43,516 nt of DNA from an uncultured Lachnospiraceae bacterium (GTDB taxonomy: Bacteria; Bacillota; Clostridia; Lachnospirales; Lachnospiraceae): assembly GCA_910579325.1 (NCBI GenBank), contig CAJTTU010000020.1, forward strand, positions 1 through 43,516, read 5' to 3'. The notes under the pieces are model-generated. The model was not told the DNA's origin. It did no database searches and worked only from the letters and a program-made list of their open reading frames with translations. The stretch's first letter is position 1, and every line of letters starts with the position of its first letter. Of this stretch, positions 8,844 through 17,007 are shown one piece after another. The translations under genes and the position numbers were made by a program.

Positions 8844-9296
8844 TTGAAACGGTTTCAATACGGTCTTGAAACGGTATTGGATTACAAAACCCAGGTACTG
8901 GATAATCTGCGGACGGAGCACGCGGCGGCGCTGCATCAGGTGAGAAAGAAGGAAGACGAGATCCATCGGCTCAGAAGCGAGCTGTCCGGATATGAGGGTC
9001 AGTTCGATAAAAAGAAGCATGCGGGCGGCGTCATCGAGGAGTATCGGCTGTTCAGCATGTGTATCGCCCAGATGGAGAAAACCATCGATTATGAGAAAGA
9101 GCATCTGTTTGTGCTTCGAAAAAAAGAAGAGGAAAAGCGGGCGAGGGTGGTGGAGGCCAAGATCGACACATCCAAGTTTGAAAAACTGAAAGAGCGCAAG
9201 TGGGCGGCTTATCAGAAAGCGGAGATGAAGGAGGAGGAAAACTTCATAGAGGAATTTGTCTCCAACGGTCTGTCCAGAAGGGCGGAAAATACATAA
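8844..9296 (+). CDS. fliJ: Flagellar export protein FliJ
   Basis: Small coiled-coil protein that acts as the central stalk of the export ATPase and escorts empty chaperones. It has 150 residues, almost all predicted helix with heptad-like charge patterns (RKKEDEIHRLRSELSG and KKEEEKRARVVEAKIDTSKFEKLKERK). It starts FQYGLETVLDYKTQ, a typical FliJ opening. The start codon is TTG at 8844, placed 6 bases after AGGAGGG. It is the last gene before a hairpin and a new promoter, so it may end the first transcription unit. Confidence 0.88.
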   Translation: MKRFQYGLETVLDYKTQVLDNLRTEHAAALHQVRKKEDEIHRLRSELSGYEGQFDKKKHAGGVIEEYRLFSMCIAQMEKTIDYEKEHLFVLRKKEEEKRARVVEAKIDTSKFEKLKERKWAAYQKAEMKEEENFIEEFVSNGLSRRAENT

Positions 9297-9333
9297 AGCG
9301 AAAAGGCGTATCAGGTATTCTTATTGTGAATAA

Positions 9334-9366
9334 TCGGCAAAAGGCGCCGTCGGCACATTTTGCCGA
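9334..9366 (+). terminator. Hairpin after fliJ
   Basis: A perfect 9-bp stem, 9334-9342 with 9358-9366, has a GC-rich inner loop. No clear T-run follows. Its place between the fliJ stop and the fliK promoter fits a partial terminator or an RNA processing point. Confidence 0.45.
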
Positions 9367-9413
9367 ATTGGAAATTTGACAGAAAAATAACAGCATTTCA
9401 CACGATAAACAAG

Positions 9414-9442
9414 TTGATTATATAGGGAAATTATCTTATAAT
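9414..9442 (+). promoter_or_regulatory. Sigma-A-type promoter upstream of fliK
   Basis: TTGATT (9414-9419), exactly 17 bases, then a perfect TATAAT (9437-9442), inside a 240-base non-coding gap. It should restart transcription at fliK and give the hook and later genes their own input. Confidence 0.65.
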
Positions 9443-9537
9443 AAAGAGTGGATATTAAGCGGCAGGGGACGGCTTGTCATAAGTCTGAGAATGCTGTTGA
9501 TCATAGACTGAGTATGGAAAGAGAGGAGGAAGAACAT

Positions 9538-10716
9538 ATGGCGGAGATTTCCATGGTACAGATGACAGGCCCGGCCATTTCGCCCGGCGCTTCCGCGAGA
9601 GAAACCCAGGGCGGTCCGGCTGCAGATTTTTCCGAGCTGCTCCGGGACAAAGGTCAGTCTGTTTCGGATAGCAGTAAAAAAACGGAAGTGAACAAACCGG
9701 AAAAGGAACAAAGCCAGACGCGCAGACCTGATAAAAAGGTGACAGAGCAGGAAGATGAAAAGCAGGAAGCAAAGGAATCGGCTTCTTCTTCGGAGAATAC
9801 GGAGGAGGGCCTTTCTGCGCTTGCAGGGATGATGCTGCAGGTGCAGGACATCGATGCCATAACGGCGGAGGGAACCGCTGAGGGCATGGAAACAGAAGGA
9901 ATTCTTCCGGCAGAGAGCACTGAATCGATGCAGATGCCAACACAGGTGTTGGAGACGGACATTTCTCAGGTCGCGGAGCCGGTTCAGGAGGCAGTTCAGG
10001 CGGCGCAGCCTCAGGATATGGTTCAGACGCGGCAGACAGTCTCTCAGGAGGAGCCGGTACGGCAGGAGACGCGGACTGATTCTGTGGAACAGCCCCAACA
10101 GGTAACGCAGGCCGCTAAGCCGGAGCAGTCACGGCAGGAAAATCAGACGACGGCTCAGGGGCAGGGAGAAGCGGAAACGGGCGTCCTGAAAGAAGGGGAG
10201 ACGACGGTCAGACCGGAGGAACAGTTTGCGGCGCAGAGCCCGGCGAACAGTCAGTTCCAGTCACAGCTGTCCGGTGAAGGAACGCCGGCCGGCGATGCGG
10301 TGACACTGAAAACTTCGGAAGCCGACATGCATCAGGATATTGCGGAAACGCTGGCTGTGCGTATGCCGTCAGCCGACGGGGAACTGACTCTGGAGCTGGA
10401 GCCGGCATCCCTTGGCAAAATTATTATAAAAGTAGCCTTTGAGGGCGGGAAAGCGGTGATGTCGCTGATGGCGGACAACACCAGGACCCTTGCTATCTTA
10501 AGTCAGCGGGCCGGGGAGATGGCCCAGATTCTGGAGGAGAAAACCGGTCAGCAGACTGTGATCTATACGCCGGAAAATCAGCCCTCCCAGGAGGAACTGC
10601 CCGAGCGGGGCGGCGAAGAAAACCGCCAGAGGCAGCGGGATGCACAGGAGGAAAACAGGCACAATAAAGAAAGCGAGTCCTTTATGCAGCAGCTGCGGCT
10701 GGGACTGGTAGGATAG
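9538..10716 (+). CDS. fliK: Flagellar hook-length control protein FliK
   Basis: Exported ruler that measures the hook and switches export specificity through FlhB. It has 392 residues from the ATG at 9538, which has AGAGGAGGAAG before it; a GTG at 9448 is rejected because it lacks a good ribosome site and is followed by an unrelated basic stretch. The first 280 residues are low-complexity, rich in Gln, Glu, Thr and Ala, as in FliK rulers. The C-terminal domain (ELTLELEPASLGKIIIKVAF) is the conserved Flg_hook core. A Gln/Glu/Arg-rich tail follows. Confidence 0.93.
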   Translation: MAEISMVQMTGPAISPGASARETQGGPAADFSELLRDKGQSVSDSSKKTEVNKPEKEQSQTRRPDKKVTEQEDEKQEAKESASSSENTEEGLSALAGMMLQVQDIDAITAEGTAEGMETEGILPAESTESMQMPTQVLETDISQVAEPVQEAVQAAQPQDMVQTRQTVSQEEPVRQETRTDSVEQPQQVTQAAKPEQSRQENQTTAQGQGEAETGVLKEGETTVRPEEQFAAQSPANSQFQSQLSGEGTPAGDAVTLKTSEADMHQDIAETLAVRMPSADGELTLELEPASLGKIIIKVAFEGGKAVMSLMADNTRTLAILSQRAGEMAQILEEKTGQQTVIYTPENQPSQEELPERGGEENRQRQRDAQEENRHNKESESFMQQLRLGLVG

Positions 10717-10729
10717 AGGAGGATAGAAT

Positions 10730-11548
10730 ATGCCAGATACATCAGGTATTACAAGCGGTGCGCAGAATCCATATGCCACACCGAATTATGGCGGAGCGAG
10801 TAAGGACGGCAGTAAAACCGGCGATACGGATAAAAGCGGCGGGACGACGAAAGCAGGAGCGTCCAGCAGCGCCTCAGATCCGTATGCAACACAGATTTAT
10901 TCCCATGCCAGTACAGATTATAATACGTTGACAATTACAGATTACTTCAAACTGTTGTCAGCCCAGCTGGCCAATCAGGATATGAACAATCCGATGAGCA
11001 ACAGCGAGATGATGGCTCAGATGGTGCAGATGGCCATGGTACAGTCCATGACTTCCATGAACGAGGTTATGGAGAATGTGATTAATACGCTGGAGAATTC
11101 CCAGATCATCTCTACCCAGACCTATGCCGCCGGATTAGTCGGCCAGGAGGTAACGGTTTCGGTGACAGAAAAAGTGAAGGACGAGGAGACCGGAGAGGAA
11201 ACGATCAAGGTGGTCGGCTCGAAGACCGGCATCGTGGAATCCGTGAACTTTACCAGCGCAACCCCGACTTTCCGGCTGAAAGGGGACGATACGGATTATC
11301 CGATCACCTATCTGCTGGGTATGGGAAAAGTAGATGTGAAAATACCCGCGGATCCTGACGAAGGCGACGAAGATAATAAAACAGAAGGCGTCGAGGGCGA
11401 AGGGGATCAGGATAAAACCGAAGGAACCGGCGGCGAGGATGATAAGACAGAGGAAACCGGCGGAGTTACCGGAGAAGACGGCAGTACATCGGAAAATGAG
11501 AACACAGGCGCCGCGGACACAGAGAATGCGGGCAGTTCTGCTGCCTAG
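10730..11548 (+). CDS. flgD: Flagellar hook assembly protein FlgD
   Basis: Cap protein that sits on the growing hook and lets FlgE subunits insert. It has 272 residues. The conserved N-terminal block lies near residues 65-120: DYFKLLSAQLANQDMNNPM followed by a Met-rich helix. The middle region (AAGLVGQEVTVSV) begins the Ig-like part. The last 65 or so residues, from about DPDEGDEDNKTEG onward, are extremely acidic low-complexity sequence with repeated KTEG/KTEE units, not typical of FlgD. The ATG at 10730 follows AGAGGAGG. FlgD sits between fliK and flgE as expected. Confidence 0.92.
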   Translation: MPDTSGITSGAQNPYATPNYGGASKDGSKTGDTDKSGGTTKAGASSSASDPYATQIYSHASTDYNTLTITDYFKLLSAQLANQDMNNPMSNSEMMAQMVQMAMVQSMTSMNEVMENVINTLENSQIISTQTYAAGLVGQEVTVSVTEKVKDEETGEETIKVVGSKTGIVESVNFTSATPTFRLKGDDTDYPITYLLGMGKVDVKIPADPDEGDEDNKTEGVEGEGDQDKTEGTGGEDDKTEETGGVTGEDGSTSENENTGAADTENAGSSAA

Positions 11549-11621
11549 AACACGTAGAAATCAGAAGAATACTGAAGAAACAGGGATAGCCGTATAACGG
11601 CGGAAAGGATGGAATAAAACA

Positions 11622-12641
11622 ATGTTAAGAGCAATGGATTCAGCAGTTGCGGGACTGCGTGCACATCAGAGTAGGCTGGACGTTATTGGTCACAATATTG
11701 CCAATGTGAATACCTATGGGTATAAATCGCAGAGTTACAGCTTTTCTGAGGCTATGTACCAGACTTCTTCATCATCTACATCAGGCAGCCAGACTGCCGG
11801 CGGTGTGAATGCGGCTCAGTATGGTTATGGTTCCTTGACCGGTTCTATTTCCATGGATATGGGAGCCAGCACCCCTACTTATGTAGGAGGTTTTAATGCG
11901 ACAATCAGCGGAGAAGGATTCTTTGTTACCAGCGCGTCCAATGCGCTTCAACCGACTTCCGCAAACATAAAAGGACTTGGCGATATTCAGTACAGTCGTG
12001 TGGGTCAGTTTTTAATCGATTCTAACGGATATATGGTAGACAGCAGCGGTAATTTTATTTATGGATACCAGCTTAAAAAGGATGCTGATGTGACAAACCC
12101 CAAACCAACGGACTATGATCCGGCGGCTCCTTTGACACCTCTGAAGGTGCCTGCTTCTATCGATCCTAACACCAACCAGGCGACGTATACCGGAGCGGAT
12201 GGAACGATACTTGTTTTAAATGATATTAAGATTAATGCGCTGGGTGAAGTGACAGGAACGGTTAAATCAGTTTTTGAAAATGGAAAAGATATAACATCAG
12301 AAATACAGGGTGATAAGGTAATAACCCATGAAAATGTCGGTAAAGTAATTACTCTGGGTATCGTGGCAATCGCGACGTTCCAGAACCCTGAAGGTCTTAC
12401 CAAGCAGGGCGGATATTACTACGGTGCCACCAACAGCGATAATACAGGTTCCGCTTCGATCGGAAAGCCTGGCGATCCCGGTACGGCTCCTTTGATGGCC
12501 GGCTACCTCGAAGCCTCCAACGTAGACCTTGCCAAAGAATTTTCCGACATGATCACTACTCAGCGTGGCTTCCAGGCCAACACAAAGATGATTACCGTCA
12601 GCGACGAGGTGTTGAACGAACTGGTAAACATGAAGCGGTAG
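11622..12641 (+). CDS. flgE: Flagellar hook protein FlgE
   Basis: Structural subunit of the hook, the flexible joint between rod and filament. It has 339 residues. The N-terminus (MLRAMDSAVAGLRAHQSRL, then IGHNIANVNTYGYKS) is the rod/hook family signature, and the C-terminus (LAKEFSDMITTQRGFQANTKMITVSDEVLNELVNM) is its helical partner. The short central region suggests a compact hook protein. The start follows AAAGGATGG. Downstream lie about 200 non-coding bases with a strong hairpin, a likely RNA processing or partial stop point. Confidence 0.95.
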   Translation: MLRAMDSAVAGLRAHQSRLDVIGHNIANVNTYGYKSQSYSFSEAMYQTSSSSTSGSQTAGGVNAAQYGYGSLTGSISMDMGASTPTYVGGFNATISGEGFFVTSASNALQPTSANIKGLGDIQYSRVGQFLIDSNGYMVDSSGNFIYGYQLKKDADVTNPKPTDYDPAAPLTPLKVPASIDPNTNQATYTGADGTILVLNDIKINALGEVTGTVKSVFENGKDITSEIQGDKVITHENVGKVITLGIVAIATFQNPEGLTKQGGYYYGATNSDNTGSASIGKPGDPGTAPLMAGYLEASNVDLAKEFSDMITTQRGFQANTKMITVSDEVLNELVNMKR

Positions 12642-12748
12642 TTCAACTGAGTTAGTCTGTTTTCATAATCGAAATTAACTGAACTTATTTGAACCTATAC
12701 TGGAATTTGTTTAAACTTACTTAAAGTAAATCCCGAGTAACGCGCATA

Positions 12749-12794
12749 CATAGATTACACCTGGCAGGGATATGCTGCCACGGTGTAATCTATG
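12749..12794 (+). other. Long hairpin between flgE and flbD
   Basis: A perfect 13-bp stem (12749-12761 with 12782-12794) continues, after a small internal loop, into GGCAG/CTGCC (12763-12767 with 12775-12779). No T-run follows, so it is not a standard terminator. An RNA stability or processing element that separates abundant hook mRNA from the motor genes is one possibility. Confidence 0.55.
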
Positions 12795-12839
12795 CCGCGC
12801 TCCGTTTGCGTTTCATTTCGGAAAAGAGGATGCAATGCA

Positions 12840-13058
12840 ATGATTAAAGTAACCCGGCTGAACGGAGAGATTCTCTATCTCAACTATTTTCAAATCGAGT
12901 ATATTGAAACCATACCGGAGACAAAGATCAAACTGGTGAGTGGGAACTATTACCTGGTGAAGGATACGGCCGAGTCAATCGGTGAACAGATCAAAGCATT
13001 TCTGTCCGACTGCATAACCGGAACCGGTTTGCAGGATCGGAAGAAGTTTTGTGATTAA
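12840..13058 (+). CDS. flbD: FlbD family flagellar protein
   Basis: Short cytosolic protein of 72 residues in the FlbD family (MIKVTRLNGEILYLNYFQIEYIETIPETKI is its diagnostic start), found next to flgE and motA in many Firmicutes and spirochaetes. Its function is poorly defined; a role in swarming or flagellar assembly has been proposed for the Bacillus relative. Three ATGs occur at 12830, 12835 and 12840; the last is in frame with the conserved start and 10 bases after GAGG. An in-frame start at 12792 would add 16 residues encoded partly by the upstream hairpin and is rejected. Confidence 0.9.
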   Translation: MIKVTRLNGEILYLNYFQIEYIETIPETKIKLVSGNYYLVKDTAESIGEQIKAFLSDCITGTGLQDRKKFCD

Positions 13059-13080
13059 GTGAGAGGAAAGGCTTAGTGCT

Positions 13081-13896
13081 ATGGATTTAACAACAATAAT
13101 TGGCTGGATATTAGGTATCGTTTTGATTATCAACGGTATCACTGTGGAAAAACTGGGGAATTTCGCTGACCCTGCCAGTGTCCTGATCGTAGTCGGCGGA
13201 ACGCTGGCGGCTATCATCGCAAGCTTTCCATTGTCTACGCTGCTGGATATTCCCAAACACTTTACGATCCTGTTCCGGGGTAAAAAGTATGATATTCCCA
13301 AGGTGGTAGATCAGATCGTGGATCTGGCGATGGTGGCCAGACAGAACGGCCTGCTGGCGCTGGAGGAGAAGGCAGAGGAGATCAAGGATCCTTTTTTCAA
13401 GCGAAGCATCGTGCTGATCGTGGATGCAAACGACCCCGATAAGGTGCGCACCATTCTGGAAACGGAGATAGACAGCATGCTGGATCGTCATGACCAGGCG
13501 GCCAGTCTGTACGAGAAGGGATCGGCTTACGCGCCGGCGTTCGGTATGGTAGGTACCCTGGTAGGTCTGATTAATATGTTAAAAGGTATGGATTTGAGCG
13601 GGTCAGGCGGCGGAGCATCCACTCTGGGCCAGGATATGTCAGTGGCGCTGATCACAACTTTTTACGGCAGCGCGCTGTCCAACCTGTTTTTTCATCCCAT
13701 CGCAAAAAAGCTGCGGATCAGACAGAGCGAAGAGCTGTTATACTGTTCTACCATTGTGGAAGGCGTTATGTCGATTCAGGCGGGAGAAAATCCTCAGTAT
13801 CTGCGTGAGCATCTGTTAGCGGGCGTGAAGCAGTCCAGGCAGAAGAAGCTGCTGGCCAAAGCGCCGGCAGGCGGCGGCGGAGGTGACGCGAAATGA
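13081..13896 (+). CDS. motA: Flagellar motor stator protein MotA
   Basis: Proton (or possibly sodium) channel subunit of the stator; its cytoplasmic loop pushes on FliG. It has 271 residues with four membrane segments: two near the N-terminus (IGWILGIVLIINGI and SVLIVVGGTLAAIIASF) and two later (APAFGMVGTLVGLINML and VALITTFYGSALSNLFFHPI). The charged loop between them holds the FliG contacts. It overlaps motB by 4 bases (ATGA). Confidence 0.96.
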   Translation: MDLTTIIGWILGIVLIINGITVEKLGNFADPASVLIVVGGTLAAIIASFPLSTLLDIPKHFTILFRGKKYDIPKVVDQIVDLAMVARQNGLLALEEKAEEIKDPFFKRSIVLIVDANDPDKVRTILETEIDSMLDRHDQAASLYEKGSAYAPAFGMVGTLVGLINMLKGMDLSGSGGGASTLGQDMSVALITTFYGSALSNLFFHPIAKKLRIRQSEELLYCSTIVEGVMSIQAGENPQYLREHLLAGVKQSRQKKLLAKAPAGGGGGDAK

Positions 13897-14825
13897 GCAG
13901 AAGGAAAGGCGGAGGCGGCGGAGACGAAGGCGGCAACTGGATGGACACCTATGGCGATATGGTGACCCTCCTGATGACGTTTTTCGTCCTGTTATATTCC
14001 ATGTCGAATCTGGACGCGAAGAAATGGGAAGTATTTGTCCGCAGTATTAATCCTGATAAGGGCGTGGATCAGGCCGATCAGGTGGCGGTCAATGGCGTTA
14101 TGGATGATGCGGAGGACAGTCTGGATGGCGGATCGGACATTCCGGAACAGGAAGTGTTCGATACGGAAAAGCTGTATCTGATACTGGCGGAGGAGCTGGA
14201 GCGCCAGGGTGTGGACGGTGTGGAGCTCTCCCGAGGAGACGACTATACCTTTATCGTTTTTCAGGACAGAACTTTTTTCGGCGGCGACAGCTCGGAGCTG
14301 ACAGACAGCGGGCGGGAGGTGCTGGATGTGTTCTGCGATGTGCTGGACGAGGCCAGCGATCAGATCTCCCAGATTAATATTATGGGGCATACGACCCAGG
14401 CGGATCCCAACCGGCCGAACTTCGTGAGAGAGGACCGGATGCTTTCCTCCATGCGTGCCGCCGAGGTTTGTATTTTCATTCAGCAGCGGGACGTGATAGA
14501 GCCGGACAAGCTGGTGACGATCGGATACGGACAGTTCCGTCCGTTAGACACTGCGGATACGGATGAGGCGAGAGCCAGAAACCGGCGGGTGGAATTGCTG
14601 CTGGTAGACGACGGGGCGAGTACCCGTTCTCTGAATGAATATTATGAGGAATATTTAAGCGGAACAAACGAGGAGAGAACCATCGTGACGGACAGCACCA
14701 GAAATCAGGGGGAAAGTCCGGCGCAGAATCCCGATCATCCTGACGGAGAGGCATTTGAGACGCTGGGAGGCGCGGACGGCGCGCCGCCGGAGGTGGAATT
14801 GCCCGAGAATATTTCTTCGGAATAA
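13893..14825 (+). CDS. motB: Flagellar motor protein MotB
   Basis: Stator subunit anchored to peptidoglycan. It has 310 residues. One membrane helix near the N-terminus (DTYGDMVTLLMTFFVLLYSMS) carries the ion-binding Asp at its start. The OmpA-like peptidoglycan-binding domain spans about 125-250 with the motif TIGYGQFRPLDTADTDEARARNRRVE. A disordered tail follows, rich in Asp, Glu and Pro. The start overlaps motA and is preceded by GGAGGTGACG. In many Clostridia fliL follows; here the next gene is fliM with only 45 bases between. Confidence 0.95.
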   Translation: MSRRKGGGGGDEGGNWMDTYGDMVTLLMTFFVLLYSMSNLDAKKWEVFVRSINPDKGVDQADQVAVNGVMDDAEDSLDGGSDIPEQEVFDTEKLYLILAEELERQGVDGVELSRGDDYTFIVFQDRTFFGGDSSELTDSGREVLDVFCDVLDEASDQISQINIMGHTTQADPNRPNFVREDRMLSSMRAAEVCIFIQQRDVIEPDKLVTIGYGQFRPLDTADTDEARARNRRVELLLVDDGASTRSLNEYYEEYLSGTNEERTIVTDSTRNQGESPAQNPDHPDGEAFETLGGADGAPPEVELPENISSE

Positions 14826-14870
14826 GGTGGCTGTAAAGACACCGTATTTTATGGAAAAGGTGAAATAGCT

Positions 14871-16001
14871 ATGGCAGATGTGTTATCCCAAAGCGAAATA
14901 GACGCGCTTTTAAAGTCTATGCAGGACGGAGGCGGCAGCGACGCCCCGGCGGAAGAAAAAAAGCCGTCAGAGCAAAAGGCGGAAACGGAGCCTGCAAAAT
15001 ATAATAAATACGATTTTTACAGTCCCAGGAAATTTACGAAGGAAAAGATGAGGATACTGACCAGTGTCTTCGAGAATTACGCCAGAATCCTGACTTCTCA
15101 GGTGGGCGGTCTTTTCCGCGTGTTGACGGATATTACGGTATTGGAAGTGCAGGAACGCCGCTATTATGAATATGTAAACTCTCTCCATGAGAATGATATC
15201 ATGACGCTGATCGATACAATGGTGTTGGATAAAGGGAAAAATAATCTGCCGATCATGATGTATGTCACGCCGGGTCTGGTGATCACCCTGATTAACAGGA
15301 TGTTAGGCGGCGGCGAGGAGGTTGTCAAGGTAGAATCGGATTACCGGTATTCTGATGTGGAGATGGCGTTGTACCGGAGAGTGGTGGAGCATTTTACGCA
15401 GACATTGAAAGACGGTTTCAGTAATTATATCAACGCCACTTTTTCGATCCGGTATATTGAGGAAAACCCCAGCATGGTTCAGGAGGTGGGTCTGGATGAA
15501 ACAGTCGCCATCATTCATCTGAACGTAGATGTGTCAGGACTCGCAGTGGAGAAGATCAGAATCTGTATGCCGGGCACACTGCTGGAATTTATGTTCCACA
15601 TGATAGACAGCAGGAAGCATATTGCCCGCGGTATTACCGTGGAGGACAACAGAGATATTATATTGGATCACATTCGCTATACGAAGCTTCCTGTTACAGG
15701 GCAGCTGGGAACCGTCCGTCTTGACCTGAGTGATATTTATCATCTGCAGGAAGGCGATATCATAGATTTGAATAAACCAAGGAACGGAAGCGTTACCCTG
15801 TATGTGGGACGTCAGCCCTGGTTTACCGGTGAGATGGGGACTTATAAGAAGAACATAGCGGTTCGTATCAACCGGCGGATTTCCTCGGAGGAAGCGGAAG
15901 GAGCAGAAGAGGAGACGGCGGCGGAAGAAGAATGGACGGAGACAGAGCTTCCGGAAGCAGCCTTGATGGAAGACGAGAGCATGGAAAACATATATTCATG
16001 A
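14871..16001 (+). CDS. fliM: Flagellar motor switch protein FliM
   Basis: C-ring protein that binds phosphorylated CheY and sets rotation direction. It has 376 residues. The N-terminus (MADVLSQSEIDALLKSM) is the canonical CheY-P docking helix. A CheC-like middle domain follows, including GGxG-type MLGGGEEVV near residues 144-152 and the linking TFSIRYIEENPSMVQ segment. The C-terminal part (about 255-335) is the FliN-like domain, ending in an unusually acidic tail (EEAEGAEEETAAEEEW). The ATG at 14871 follows AAAAGGTGA. Confidence 0.96.
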   Translation: MADVLSQSEIDALLKSMQDGGGSDAPAEEKKPSEQKAETEPAKYNKYDFYSPRKFTKEKMRILTSVFENYARILTSQVGGLFRVLTDITVLEVQERRYYEYVNSLHENDIMTLIDTMVLDKGKNNLPIMMYVTPGLVITLINRMLGGGEEVVKVESDYRYSDVEMALYRRVVEHFTQTLKDGFSNYINATFSIRYIEENPSMVQEVGLDETVAIIHLNVDVSGLAVEKIRICMPGTLLEFMFHMIDSRKHIARGITVEDNRDIILDHIRYTKLPVTGQLGTVRLDLSDIYHLQEGDIIDLNKPRNGSVTLYVGRQPWFTGEMGTYKKNIAVRINRRISSEEAEGAEEETAAEEEWTETELPEAALMEDESMENIYS

Positions 16002-16008
16002 GTCAGAT

Positions 16009-16048
16009 GAGTATACTCTTGAGTATAATGCCATAAAGTACCGGCATT
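16009..16048 (+). other. Palindrome and small hairpin between fliM and cheY
   Basis: GAGTATACTC (16009-16018) is a perfect 10-base palindrome and its half site repeats at 16021. AATGCC/GGCATT (16027-16032 with 16043-16048) forms a 6-bp hairpin. A regulator site or weak processing element is possible; no promoter is evident. Confidence 0.3.
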
Positions 16049-16076
16049 GCAATATAAAATAAGGAGAATGAAGAAG

Positions 16077-16436
16077 ATGGCTAAGATTATGTTAGTAGAT
16101 GACGCGGCGTTTATGCGAATGATGATTAAAAACACGCTGACCCAGCAGGGCTATACCGACATTGTGGAGGCACAGGACGGCGCTGAGGCTGTGACGAAAT
16201 TCGATGAGGAGAATCCGGATCTGGTGTTTATGGATATTACCATGCCGAACATGGACGGTCTGCAGGCACTGAAAAAGATCAAAGAGACGCATCCCGATGC
16301 TAAAATTGTGATGTGTACGGCCATGGGTCAGGAGACTATGGTACTGGATGCGATCAAGTCCGGTGCCAAGGACTTTATCGTGAAGCCTTTTACCCCGGAG
16401 AGAATCGCGGAAACCGCACAGAAGTTCCTGGGATAA
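16077..16436 (+). CDS. cheY: Chemotaxis response regulator CheY
   Basis: Single-domain receiver that carries the phosphoryl signal from CheA to the switch. It has 119 residues. All key residues are present: the acid pair D8-D9, phosphoacceptor D53 (FMDITMP), T81 and K103 (KPF). The ATG at 16077 lies 10 bases after AAGGAG; an upstream ATG at 16068 is only 1 base from it and is less likely. It stands between fliM and flgC, close to fliY, so its three binding or dephosphorylating partners are encoded around it. Confidence 0.95.
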   Translation: MAKIMLVDDAAFMRMMIKNTLTQQGYTDIVEAQDGAEAVTKFDEENPDLVFMDITMPNMDGLQALKKIKETHPDAKIVMCTAMGQETMVLDAIKSGAKDFIVKPFTPERIAETAQKFLG

Positions 16437-16513
16437 ACCGTAAGCGTTTTCTGGCGCGGTCGTATGCGTCTGCGGCAGGAAGAAACTGTTCATAAATTAT
16501 CAGGAGGTAGGTT

Positions 16514-16966
16514 ATGTCATTTTTAAGTTCGTTTGATATCTGTGCTTCCGGACTGAGCGCCCAGCGCGTCCGCATGGATATTGCGGCTGAGAATATCGCG
16601 AACATAGAGACCACCAGGACCGAGGGCGGCGGCAGCTATACAAGAAAGCTGGTTACATTTGAGAGCTACGGGGAAGAATCCTTCCAGGAGGCTTTAAGGA
16701 ATGCGGCTCATGGAAAGGGTTATACGACAAACACTAAGACAGGCGTCCGGGTTTCCTCAATCGTGGAGGATGACCGTGAGTTTAAGCGGGTTTATAATCC
16801 GGAGCATCCGGATGCGGATGAGAACGGGTATGTGAATATCCCGAATGTGGATCTGTTGAAGGAGACCGTTGACAGTATGTCTGCGACCCGTTCCTATGAA
16901 GCCAATGTTACGGCCCTGAACGCGATCAAGGCAATGGCGCAGAAGGCGCTGGAGATCGGCAGATAA
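16514..16966 (+). CDS. flgC: Flagellar basal body rod protein FlgC
   Basis: Proximal rod subunit that stacks with FlgB. The 150 residues show both rod ends: N-terminal FDICASGLSAQRVRMDIAAENIANIETT and C-terminal PNVDLLKETVDSMSATRSYEANVTALNAIK. The start follows CAGGAGG. In Bacillus and most Clostridia flgC is the second gene of the flgB-flgC-fliE group; here it lies 13 kb downstream between cheY and fliY. It looks full length and normal in sequence, so the change is in gene order, not function. Confidence 0.95.
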   Translation: MSFLSSFDICASGLSAQRVRMDIAAENIANIETTRTEGGGSYTRKLVTFESYGEESFQEALRNAAHGKGYTTNTKTGVRVSSIVEDDREFKRVYNPEHPDADENGYVNIPNVDLLKETVDSMSATRSYEANVTALNAIKAMAQKALEIGR

Positions 16967-17007
16967 TCAATGGGAAAACATTGACGTACGTAAAAGGAGA
17001 TTAGGAA

